Positions 1 through 5,400 of a stretch of DNA of 8,229 nt are shown here, piece after piece (position 1 is the first letter of the stretch; each line of letters starts with the position of its first letter). The stretch is taken from the NCBI GenBank assembly GCA_022732315.1, contig JAIJUV010000106.1:1-8229 (forward strand), given 5' to 3'. This DNA comes from Prevotella sp. GTDB lineage: Bacteria > Bacteroidota > Bacteroidia > Bacteroidales > Bacteroidaceae. The translations under genes were made by a program, and so were the position numbers. A model generated the notes under the pieces. That model was given only the letters and a program-made list of their open reading frames with translations, made no database searches and had not been told where the DNA came from.

Positions 1-22
1 TGAAAATTTCTTTTAAAATGCC

Positions 23-30
23 TATATTTG
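23..30 (+). promoter_or_regulatory. Bacteroidota-type -7 promoter element driving RNA element A
   Basis: The octamer TATATTTG matches the Bacteroidota housekeeping sigma -7 consensus TAnnTTTG and is followed by CA, like the other intergenic examples here. It sits 4 nt before the first hairpin of RNA element A, so transcription would start at the foot of that hairpin. The -33 region falls at the window edge and cannot be judged. RNA copy B has the same arrangement (TAAATTTG just before its first hairpin), which strengthens the call. Confidence 0.6.
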
Positions 31-190
31 CAATGCCGTTAGTAATGGCGGCAGACATAAAGAGGTAGCAACTACGCTTAGTTCGGACTGAGAATCTGGA
101 CAGTTCGCAGTACACAAGAATGACAGTTCCAGTTGTTTGCCCCAATATGTATACTAATATCCATCCCGCTTCTGTGGGATGGGTATCTCT
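31..190 (+). ncRNA. Structured RNA element, copy A
   Basis: This is a roughly 155-nt element with a diverged second copy at 2173-2331. In order it shows: (1) a 5' hairpin at 35-52, stem GCCGTTA/TGGCGGC with a GTAA loop; (2) the shared word AGACAT at 53-58; (3) a long-range helix pairing GGTAG-CAACT (about 65-74) with AGTTG-U-TTGCC (about 131-141); (4) inside it, the conserved core ACTGAGAATCTGGACA at 87-102; (5) a 3' hairpin at 157-186, ATATCCATCCC/GGGATGGGTAT. The 3' hairpin has no U-tract, so it is a weak terminator or a processing boundary. Because the kinase has its own promoter at 198-205, this copy is best read as a stand-alone small RNA. I do not recognise the family. It does not look like tmRNA, RNase P, SRP or 6S RNA. 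The alternative that it is a conserved peptide is argued against by the substitution pattern between copies. Confidence 0.6.
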
Positions 191-197
191 ATTTAGT

Positions 198-205
198 TAA
201 TTTTG
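198..205 (+). promoter_or_regulatory. -7 promoter element of the kinase gene
   Basis: TAATTTTG followed by CA is an exact TAnnTTTG match lying just after the 3' hairpin of RNA element A. It places the transcription start near 209-212, about 25 nt before the ATG at 236. This decides the kinase start: a longer reading frame opens at a TTG at 203, but that codon lies inside the promoter. No clear -33 TTTG is seen. Confidence 0.6.
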
Positions 206-235
206 CAACCGAATTATCAACCCAGTCTGAGTAAC

Positions 236-1456
236 ATGGATTCATATTCTGGAATTATCATAGAAGAAAGCAGAAGGTCTGAGCAATTTTCAGACTTTAC
301 TCCCTTACCTTGCAAAGGATTCAACATTCTTTGCAAGGCAAAGCGCTATGGCAGATGGTGGGTACTCAAAGGATTGAAGGAGCAATACCGTCAAGACGAA
401 AATTACAAGAACTTACTGCATAAGGAATTCGACATTCTCATATCCCTGCAGCATCCCTACATCGTATCAGCCTACAGCATGGAAGAAATACCGGAAATGG
501 GTATCTGCATCGTGATGGAATGGATAGATGGCATCACGCTGGAACACTGGAGCGGCAGCAAAACTGAAGGAGAAGCAATCTTCCTCCAGCTACTTGATGC
601 CGTACACTACATCCATGCCAAGCAGATAGTACACAGAGACCTTAAGCCTTCCAATATCATGATTACCCATAACGGCAATCATGTAAAGGTCATCGATTTC
701 GGACTTTCAGATACCGACGACTTTGCCATCCTCAAACAGCCTGCCGGCACCCCGGGCTACATCTCTCCAGAACAGATTGTATCCCAGCAGGCAGACATAC
801 GCAACGACGTCTTCAGCATAGGCTGTATTCTGGAAAAGATACTTCCAGGCAAACCCTATACAGCAATCATCAAGCGTTGCAAGGCTCCCATAGCCCAGCG
901 ATATGCCAATGTTGACGAACTCAGAGCCGATTTCATGGCTCGCAGAAACAGCCATCCATCCGGTATCAAGCGTATCGCAATCGCAGCTTTGGCTTGTATC
1001 ATCTTATTTGGCTTCATCAGTTACCCTTTACTGCATCAGCAGAAAAAGAGCATTAGCATCCCCCCGGCACATCACGAAGCCAAGAAGGATACAGTCATCC
1101 GCCAGCAAGCCGGTGAGGCTGCCCCACTTTCTGAAAGCAAACATTCCCAGCAGCCTGCAGCTACCGAGCCATCTTCTGCATCACAGGCACAAGCCGCCGA
1201 AGTCATATCCAAGGGTAAGGAGGCTATTGACAAGATGTGGAAGGAATCCGGCATAGACACCATCCAGTCTGTTGTGAAAAAGAGCGAGGCATTCAATCAG
1301 TTTGTCGATAAGAGTAATGAATTCATCACAACGACTTATCCGCAGACATTCTCTAAAGACATCGCCGGCAAGGCAGATATCATCTATGAGCTATCCTCCT
1401 ATACCGCTGAGAGATATGTGAAACCCACCTTGTCGGGATTTCAATCTTCCAGATAA
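236..1456 (+). CDS. Membrane-anchored serine/threonine protein kinase (Hanks type)
   Basis: The product is a 406-aa eukaryotic-like Ser/Thr kinase. The N-terminal domain (about 20-235) has the ATP-binding Lys45 (VLKGLK), an alpha-C Glu64 (HKEF), the catalytic loop HRDLKPSN (133-140, catalytic Asp135), DFG (154-156, metal-binding Asp154), an APE-like SPE (177-179) within GTPGYISPEQ, and Asp191 (DVFSIG). All catalytic residues are present, so it should be active. The glycine-rich loop is degenerate: before Lys45 only CKGFNILCKAKRYG is seen, without GxGxxG. A single membrane segment spans about 247-266, followed by a 140-aa Ala/Gln/Ser/Lys-rich tail expected outside the inner membrane with no PASTA repeats visible. 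That architecture fits a PknB-like sensor kinase; its ligand and targets are unknown. ATG 236 is preferred over the TTG at 203 because of the promoter. It converges on the 1441-1995 gene with a 16-bp overlap. Confidence 0.88.
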   Translation: MDSYSGIIIEESRRSEQFSDFTPLPCKGFNILCKAKRYGRWWVLKGLKEQYRQDENYKNLLHKEFDILISLQHPYIVSAYSMEEIPEMGICIVMEWIDGITLEHWSGSKTEGEAIFLQLLDAVHYIHAKQIVHRDLKPSNIMITHNGNHVKVIDFGLSDTDDFAILKQPAGTPGYISPEQIVSQQADIRNDVFSIGCILEKILPGKPYTAIIKRCKAPIAQRYANVDELRADFMARRNSHPSGIKRIAIAALACIILFGFISYPLLHQQKKSISIPPAHHEAKKDTVIRQQAGEAAPLSESKHSQQPAATEPSSASQAQAAEVISKGKEAIDKMWKESGIDTIQSVVKKSEAFNQFVDKSNEFITTTYPQTFSKDIAGKADIIYELSSYTAERYVKPTLSGFQSSR

Positions 1457-1995
1457 TGCTCCACGATAATGCCATTCTTCTTACCTATGGCATAAGTGAC
1501 TGGCTCCCTATCTCCATGTTTCCAGCCATGAAGATAAGCAGGTTCATGGTTGATGAAATGATGGCACTCGAAGGTATCATCTTTCGACAATCTGGTATTT
1601 TCTGATGCCAGGACCCTGAATCTTCCATTTCCCTGATACCTGATGATGCAGGTTCTGTCGGGCAGCCAGGAAAGCTTGAGCAGTTGCCCCTCATAAAGAT
1701 CATCGCAAGATATTTCCCTGCCCATAACCATCTGGCTCTGCTGTTCTCCAGCCCCCTGCAACAAGACAAAGTCCTCAAAGTCCGCATAGCCGAGAAAAAT
1801 TGCCAGAACATTCTTGGTAAATTTACTTGCAGTAACCCCTTCGTTCACGTATCCCCAGAATCGTCGCAGCGTAGAAGCACTCACCCTCTGCTGGGTACGC
1901 TCCAACACCTTTTCGCTTAACCATACGAAGTCACGAGGCACAACCATCTTGCGTCCTACCATTCTTTCTATCATTTCACGTAATATCTGTTCCAT
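1441..1995 (-). CDS. Putative HTH-like regulator with a C-terminal beta-rich domain
   Basis: The product is a 184-aa soluble protein with no signal peptide or membrane segment. Residues about 1-80 contain VSASTLRRFWGY (38-49) and LAIFLGYADFEDF (64-76). Bacteroidota proteins with this pattern (a short helix starting S-x-x-T-L-R-R-F, then a G-Y-x-D-F/W-E-D-F helix) resemble a helix-turn-helix DNA-binding unit, though I can name no Pfam family with confidence. Residues about 95-184 (LYEGQLLKLSWLPDR ... RFRVLASENTRL ... GKKNGIIV) look like alternating beta strands and could be a small barrel that senses a ligand. The start at 1995 is chosen over an in-frame ATG at 2031 because the -7 promoter on this strand lies between them. 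The gene is tail-to-tail with the kinase and overlaps its last 16 bp, so the transcripts may interfere. A role in regulating the kinase locus is inference. Confidence 0.7.
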   Translation of the reverse strand: MEQILREMIERMVGRKMVVPRDFVWLSEKVLERTQQRVSASTLRRFWGYVNEGVTASKFTKNVLAIFLGYADFEDFVLLQGAGEQQSQMVMGREISCDDLYEGQLLKLSWLPDRTCIIRYQGNGRFRVLASENTRLSKDDTFECHHFINHEPAYLHGWKHGDREPVTYAIGKKNGIIVEHYLED

Positions 1996-1999
1996 ATTG

Positions 2000-2007
2000 C
2001 AAAGATA
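2000..2007 (-). promoter_or_regulatory. -7 promoter element giving a near-leaderless mRNA
   Basis: On the minus strand this reads TATCTTTG then CAATATGG, an exact TAnnTTTG match ending 4 nt before the ATG at 1995. With usual Bacteroidota spacing, transcription would begin at or within a base or two of the start codon. A TTTG on the same strand at 2031-2034 is a possible -33 element, with 23 bp between the boxes, near the upper limit of normal spacing. Confidence 0.6.
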
Positions 2008-2113
2008 GTGAAACAAATCCAACCAACACACAAAAAGTCAACATTTTCGTTAAAAATGCCCCATATTTTAAACATGGAACAGAATGGAACGCTGAAAAAG
2101 TAGAAAAATTACC

Positions 2114-2121
2114 TATTTTTG
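2114..2121 (+). promoter_or_regulatory. -7 promoter element upstream of the inverted repeat around RNA element B
   Basis: TATTTTTG followed by CA matches TAnnTTTG. The expected start, about 2125-2127, coincides with the first base of the left inverted-repeat arm (2126). A transcript from here would therefore begin with the sequence that can pair with 2347-2360. It is one of two candidate promoters for element B and the downstream nuclease gene. No clear -33 element is visible. Confidence 0.5.
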
Positions 2122-2164
2122 CAAAAAAATCAGCTCACAATGATCAACTTTGAAAAAAAAATAG

Positions 2165-2172
2165 TAAATTTG
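2165..2172 (+). promoter_or_regulatory. -7 promoter element immediately before RNA element B
   Basis: TAAATTTG followed by CA matches TAnnTTTG and lies 4 nt before the 5' hairpin of copy B, exactly as the promoter at 23-30 lies before copy A. A TTTG at 2149-2152 is only 12 bp upstream, too close to be a normal -33 box. Conservation of this promoter together with the RNA suggests the two form one functional unit. Confidence 0.55.
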
Positions 2173-2331
2173 CAGCGCTGTTATAAACAAACAGCAGACA
2201 TGTTAAGGAAACAACCATGCTTGGTTCGTACTGAGAATCTGGACAATTCATTGTACGCAAGAACGAAGTCAGAAGTTGTTCAGCCAATCGTGTATTATTG
2301 TAACCATTCCGCTTTAGTGGGATGGGCATCA
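2173..2331 (+). ncRNA. Structured RNA element, copy B (possible leader of the nuclease gene)
   Basis: This second copy of the element at 31-190 shares its order of parts. The 5' hairpin at 2177-2195 (GCTGTT/AACAGC) uses different bases from copy A but keeps pairing. The word AGACAT follows at 2196-2201. AACAAC (2211-2216) can pair with GTTGTT (2276-2281). The core ACTGAGAATCTGGACA recurs at 2230-2245. The 3' hairpin at 2304-2325 (CCATTCC/GGGATGG) has a U·G pair where copy A has C-G. From AGACAT to the 3' hairpin the two copies align without any gap. A further hairpin, ACACC-CATT-GGTGT, follows at about 2336-2349. I see no TAnnTTTG between here and the gene at 2466, so read-through into the nuclease gene with this as its leader is likely but inferred. 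An 84-codon open frame (2200-2454) overlaps it and is judged spurious. Confidence 0.6.
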
Positions 2332-2465
2332 ACATACACCCATTGGTGTGAGCTGATTTTCATTCTTTGTGTACAGGTAGTCCAGAACCTTCAGAACAGA
2401 ATGAAATTGGTTCGCACCTTTTTTGTGCCTAAAAATGAAATAACAAACAAGTAAATGATTAGCGT

Positions 2466-3359
2466 ATGAGACAACAGAAAGCACCTATTGATTACCAATT
2501 GGACTACATGGAACGTCTCTTCTACAAGATCAAATTCAAGAAGACCGAAAGCTATGTAATCCATCGCATCTGGGACAAATTGGATGATACTCGCATCCGA
2601 TTTGAGATACAGCAGCCTATCAAGTTACCGAACGGAAAGACTGTTCTCGCAGATTTGTACATGCCACAACTCGGCATCTTCATTGAAGTGAACGAGCCAT
2701 ACCATGAGAGTGAGCAACAAAAACTTGCAGATGAATACCGTAACAAGGCAATCATTGACATTACGAAGGATAAATTATTCGTAATACAATGCGGAATTTC
2801 TGATAGAGCAGGAGAATGGAGAACTTTAAAGGAGATTCATCAGCAAATAGATGAAGTCGTGAGTACTATCAAAAAGAAGATAGCTGAAACTCCAGATTTA
2901 AAACCTTGGAATACAAGCGAATGTCTCACCGTTGAATATCACAAGAAGAAAGGTGTTTTCAACCTGAATGACAGTTTACGCACGATAGATGACATCTGCG
3001 CTGTCTTTGACACAATGCCGAAGCATCGTGGCTATCTCAGAATGGGAGCAACACCAGTTCCAGGACATGAGAACCTTGACATCTGGTATCCTATCAAAGA
3101 GAATAATAAAGGTTGGAAAAACGAACGAGAGGATCATGATGATACGATAATTGAATATCACGAAGACGAAGATAAGCGCAAAAAACATGTAGCAGCTGTC
3201 ATCAAGGACAACCATCAACGCATCACCTTCTTCCGCTCAGAAGATGCATTAGGCATTGTACTTTATCGCTTTTTAGGAGTCTACCAATTAGATATATCTA
3301 AAAGTGAAGAGTTAGGCAAATGCGTTTGGAAAAGAATAAGAACAGACTATCAATTTTAA
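2466..3359 (+). CDS. Predicted PD-(D/E)XK nuclease, candidate modification-dependent (type IV) restriction enzyme
   Basis: This is a 297-aa soluble protein. The N-terminal half carries a plausible PD-(D/E)XK core: a strand ending LADLYMP (Asp63), then GIFIEVNEPYH (Glu74, with Asn76 where Lys is usual), then a helix (about 83-95) and the strand LFVIQCG (104-110). The spacing D-x10-E-x-N is right for the fold. The C-terminal half (about 185-297) contains YLRMGATPVPGHENLDIWYP, then ITFFRSEDALGIVLYRFLGVYQLD (253-276) and CVWKRI (286-291). This pattern recalls SRA-like or DUF3427-like domains at the C-terminus of enzymes that cut DNA carrying modified cytosine (AbaSI/PvuRts1I style). Family assignment is inference. 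No SD is visible; the leader is A-rich. It is preceded by RNA element B and followed 20 bp later by the lipoprotein gene. No partner methylase is visible, which fits type IV. Confidence 0.6.
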   Translation: MRQQKAPIDYQLDYMERLFYKIKFKKTESYVIHRIWDKLDDTRIRFEIQQPIKLPNGKTVLADLYMPQLGIFIEVNEPYHESEQQKLADEYRNKAIIDITKDKLFVIQCGISDRAGEWRTLKEIHQQIDEVVSTIKKKIAETPDLKPWNTSECLTVEYHKKKGVFNLNDSLRTIDDICAVFDTMPKHRGYLRMGATPVPGHENLDIWYPIKENNKGWKNEREDHDDTIIEYHEDEDKRKKHVAAVIKDNHQRITFFRSEDALGIVLYRFLGVYQLDISKSEELGKCVWKRIRTDYQF

Positions 3360-3379
3360 CATTTTAAAAATTAGTAATT

Positions 3380-4210
3380 ATGAAAAAGATTTTTGTTTTT
3401 TTATCGGTAGCAGTATTCATGTTGGTACTGGCTACTTCGTGCAGTGACTCGAAAGACGGTAACAAAGTAACCTTAACCGTAGAGTCTGAATTAGGTCAAT
3501 TAAGCAAGTATTTGTCTGTCAAAGACAAAGACGTTACTGTAACACTTTCTGAAAAGACAAAGAAGAAGGATGATTCTAAAGAAGAAACTTATAAAATAAT
3601 AGCAGCATCATTGGCTGTTTCTGTAGATAAAGCTGTAGCTTCCGATTATGATATTGATCTTTCTGGAGAAGTTCTTGACGAGAATCACATTAAAATTTCA
3701 GATCTTTCATCATTTAGTATTGAGACAAACTTTGACTCTGATAATGGCGATTTGAATAATATTCTTCAAGCAGGCAATACGCGTGCACAACTCGAAAAAG
3801 GCACAAAGGACTGGGCAGAAGAAGACCAGGAGGTATGGGACGAGATTTGTACTAAAGGTAAATATCTTGTAATTAAACCAGCTTGGGACACTGCAAAATA
3901 TGCCCCATATGAAAAAGGCTCATCTGACAACAGTTCTGTAGAGACCTCTTCTTCAGATGAAGAAATGGCAGATGGTGACTTTGATGAATACCTGGACACT
4001 TACGAGGAATTCTGCAATGAATACACAGACTTGCTTAAACGAGCAGGAGAAGGTGATGCAGATGCTATATCTGAATATCCAGAAATTCTAAAGAAAGCAC
4101 AAGAACTTGGTGAGAAAATGCAAAAAGTACAAGGCAATGCCACACCTGAACAAATTGCTAGATTTGCAGAGATTCAAAAGAAATTCTTAAGCTCTGCAAC
4201 AAATAACTAA
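3380..4210 (+). CDS. Surface-type lipoprotein with helical C-terminal domain (DUF6591-like)
   Basis: The product is a 276-aa exported lipoprotein. The N-terminus has Lys-Lys, a hydrophobic stretch (about 4-16) and the lipobox LATSC with lipidated Cys21. The residues after Cys (SDSKDG) are acidic, like the export signals that send Bacteroidota lipoproteins to the cell surface, so outer-leaflet exposure is likely. Residues about 28-175 look beta-rich. A Ser/Asp/Glu-rich linker (181-200) joins a helical C-terminal segment (about 200-272, DEYLDTYEEFCNEY ... YPEILKKAQELGEKM). That tail resembles the DUF6591 region found at the end of Bacteroidota lipoproteins; this is from memory and not verified. 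It is the first gene of the six-gene run, 16 bp before the first TM2 gene, and has an A/T-rich leader typical of the phylum. Molecular function is unknown. Confidence 0.78.
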   Translation: MKKIFVFLSVAVFMLVLATSCSDSKDGNKVTLTVESELGQLSKYLSVKDKDVTVTLSEKTKKKDDSKEETYKIIAASLAVSVDKAVASDYDIDLSGEVLDENHIKISDLSSFSIETNFDSDNGDLNNILQAGNTRAQLEKGTKDWAEEDQEVWDEICTKGKYLVIKPAWDTAKYAPYEKGSSDNSSVETSSSDEEMADGDFDEYLDTYEEFCNEYTDLLKRAGEGDADAISEYPEILKKAQELGEKMQKVQGNATPEQIARFAEIQKKFLSSATNN

Positions 4211-4226
4211 AGAAACAAATAAAATC

Positions 4227-4562
4227 ATGGAAAAAGAAAAGATAAACCAGTTCATCATGGTAAATGGAAAGTTTTTCCCAGAAATGATGATTGAAGATGT
4301 GAAACAGAAACTTGAGTCACTTGACGAGAGCAAAGAGAGCATGCTGATGGCTACTGAATGGAAGAATCCTACTGTTGCCTTTTTATTCGCTTTCTTCCTT
4401 GGCGGTTTGGGTGTCGACCGTTTTTGGCTTGGCGAAACAGGTCTAGGTGTTGTTAAACTCATTACTTGTGCAGGAGCTGGAATTTGGGGACTTATCGATT
4501 TGTTTACAGTAATGAACCGTGCAAAGATGTACAATTACAACAAATTGATGATGTATTTTTAA
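4227..4562 (+). CDS. TM2 domain-containing membrane protein (first of tandem pair)
   Basis: This is a 111-aa inner-membrane protein. A charged cytoplasmic N-terminal region (1-46) includes the helix VKQKLESLDESKESML. Two membrane helices (about 48-62 and 72-96) are separated by the TM2 signature GGLGVDRFWLGETGLG (59-74), followed by GAGIWGLIDLF. TM2 proteins are small two-helix membrane proteins of generally unknown function. The next gene encodes a protein of almost equal length that aligns end to end, including the N-terminal DESK-SML block, so the pair arose by duplication. The spacing from the lipoprotein gene suggests co-transcription. Confidence 0.88.
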   Translation: MEKEKINQFIMVNGKFFPEMMIEDVKQKLESLDESKESMLMATEWKNPTVAFLFAFFLGGLGVDRFWLGETGLGVVKLITCAGAGIWGLIDLFTVMNRAKMYNYNKLMMYF

Positions 4563-4570
4563 ACATTAGA

Positions 4571-4602
4571 TTTGAGGAAGAGCAAAATAGCTCTTCCTCA
4601 AA
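4571..4602 (+). other. Perfect 13-bp hairpin between the two TM2 genes
   Basis: TTTGAGGAAGAGC (4571-4583) and its exact reverse complement (4590-4602) enclose a 6-nt AAAATA loop. No U-tract follows on either strand, so it is not a canonical intrinsic terminator. It starts 9 nt after the stop codon of the first TM2 gene and ends 19 nt before the ATG of the second. It could be a processing or stability element that sets different levels of the two products, or an attenuator. Confidence 0.7.
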
Positions 4603-4621
4603 AACGAAAAGCAAGACAACA

Positions 4622-4954
4622 ATGAATGACAAAATCAATATGCTATTAATGACATATAGCAAGTATTTTCCTGATGAAAGTATGATGATGATCCGGGACA
4701 GATTCGAAGCTATGGATGAATCCAAGACATCTATGCTGTATACATTAGGCTTAAAAGATCCAACAATGGCATTAATACTTTCCATTGTTGCTGGCGGATT
4801 AGGAATTGACAGATTTTATATCGGTGACACAGGTCTTGGAATAGCAAAACTGCTTACTTGTGGAGGTTGTGGAATCTGGACGATTATAGATTACTTTTTA
4901 ATCATGAAAGTAACAAAGGAGAAGAACTTAGAAAAATTCATAACAGTCATGTAA
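4622..4954 (+). CDS. TM2 domain-containing membrane protein (second of tandem pair)
   Basis: This is a 110-aa paralogue of the preceding protein. It has a cytoplasmic N-terminus with FEAMDESKTSML (29-40), membrane helices at about 48-60 and 72-95, the signature GGLGIDRFYIGDTGLG (58-73) and a Cys-rich turn LTCGGCGIW (78-86). The start at 4622 is chosen because it restores an N-terminus matching the paralogue (M-N-D-K-I-N against M-E-K-E-K-I-N). The same frame stays open upstream to 4466, but that part overlaps the first TM2 gene and the hairpin. Its stop overlaps the start of the DUF2752 gene (TAATG), implying translational coupling. The pair may form a hetero-oligomer; that is inference. Confidence 0.87.
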   Translation: MNDKINMLLMTYSKYFPDESMMMIRDRFEAMDESKTSMLYTLGLKDPTMALILSIVAGGLGIDRFYIGDTGLGIAKLLTCGGCGIWTIIDYFLIMKVTKEKNLEKFITVM

Positions 4955-5337
4955 TGACTAGGCAAGAAGCTTTCACCCTATTGGGAGTTTATATATTGGG
5001 AATGGTGTGGATTATACTGAACAACATCTATGATATAAGTTTAGTGCTATGCCCTACTAAAATTCTCTTTGGTATTCCTTGCCCGGGTTGCGGAATGACT
5101 AGAGCCGTAAAGCTTTGTCTTGAAGGTGAGTTATTGGCAGCAGTACGGATGAATCCTAATATCATACTAGTTTGGATTATTCTTCCCATTGCTCCTTTCA
5201 TCTTAATCACACAATTAGCAACAAAGAAAGATTATCTTTCAAGGATAAATGCCTGTTTAGATAAGAAGGTTTACCTCGTTATAATCCTAATCGCTGAAGG
5301 AAGCATATGGATATATAACATTGTCCGGCATATATAA
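4954..5337 (+). CDS. DUF2752 family membrane protein
   Basis: This is a 127-aa integral membrane protein. The DUF2752 hallmark is clear: CPTKILFGIPCPGCGMTRA (33-51), with Cys33, Cys43 and Cys46, then a Leu/Ala-rich helix and N-P (67-68). Membrane helices lie at about 5-24, 70-87 and 106-124. The paired cysteines could bind metal or form a disulfide; the family has no established biochemical role. The start is the ATG at 4954, whose A is the last base of the preceding TAA, so it shares one base with the second TM2 gene. The frame extends upstream to 4858, but only inside that gene. DUF2752 and TM2 proteins are often neighbours, supporting a shared membrane function. Confidence 0.87.
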   Translation: MTRQEAFTLLGVYILGMVWIILNNIYDISLVLCPTKILFGIPCPGCGMTRAVKLCLEGELLAAVRMNPNIILVWIILPIAPFILITQLATKKDYLSRINACLDKKVYLVIILIAEGSIWIYNIVRHI

Positions 5338-5400
5338 GCGGATTTGACTGCATACAGCTTTATAAATATCGAATATAATAAAATTAAAAACTGAAAGATT

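Larger units (their letters stand above)
2126..2360. repeat. 14-bp perfect inverted repeat enclosing RNA element B
   Basis: The left arm AAAATCAGCTCACA (2126-2139) is the exact reverse complement of TGTGAGCTGATTTT (2347-2360). The match continues imperfectly inward: AATG on the left and CATT on the right, offset by 3 nt. The enclosed 207 bp hold the promoter at 2165 and nearly all of RNA copy B. The arms could be the closing helix of a longer RNA, or terminal repeats of a small non-autonomous mobile element. No target-site duplication is evident. Copy A has no matching right arm after its 3' hairpin, and its left flank is outside the window. Confidence 0.65.

Noticed and set aside
31..190. 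6S RNA, tmRNA or SRP RNA.
   Set aside because: Two diverged copies lie close together near accessory genes. There is no tRNA-like end or tag frame, no SRP GGAA-type apical motif, and no single long 6S-like hairpin with a central bubble that I can see.
903..1256. Open frames inside the kinase gene (903-1256 plus strand; 707-955 and 1072-1296 minus strand).
   Set aside because: They lie entirely within the convincing kinase frame, show no domain pattern, and are shadows of its codon structure.
2074..2103. Nine-codon ORF starting ATGGAACAGAATGG, resembling the start of the minus-strand regulator.
   Set aside because: It is too short, has no supporting start signal, and the likeness is limited to a few bases.
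2414..2430. Hairpin GCAC-CTTTTTT-GTGC as an intrinsic terminator before the nuclease gene.
   Set aside because: The T-run is in the loop rather than after the stem, and the stem is only 4 bp.
2119..2454. Open frame of up to 111 codons across RNA element B (or 84 codons from ATG 2200); the same frame is also open in copy A from 68 to its TAA at 198-200.
   Set aside because: The match looked like a conserved peptide (LVRTENLD in both). However, the 32 differences over 111 bases fall 9/13/10 on codon positions 1/2/3, so there is no third-position excess. Copy A has an in-frame TAG (65-67) upstream and no ATG at the position of the copy B start. Paired helices explain the conservation better.
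2126..2466. Retron or OMEGA-type (TnpB/IscB) guide RNA system, because of the end-paired RNA next to a nuclease gene.
   Set aside because: No reverse transcriptase and no RuvC/HNH nuclease is encoded nearby. The nuclease has a PD-(D/E)XK-type core.
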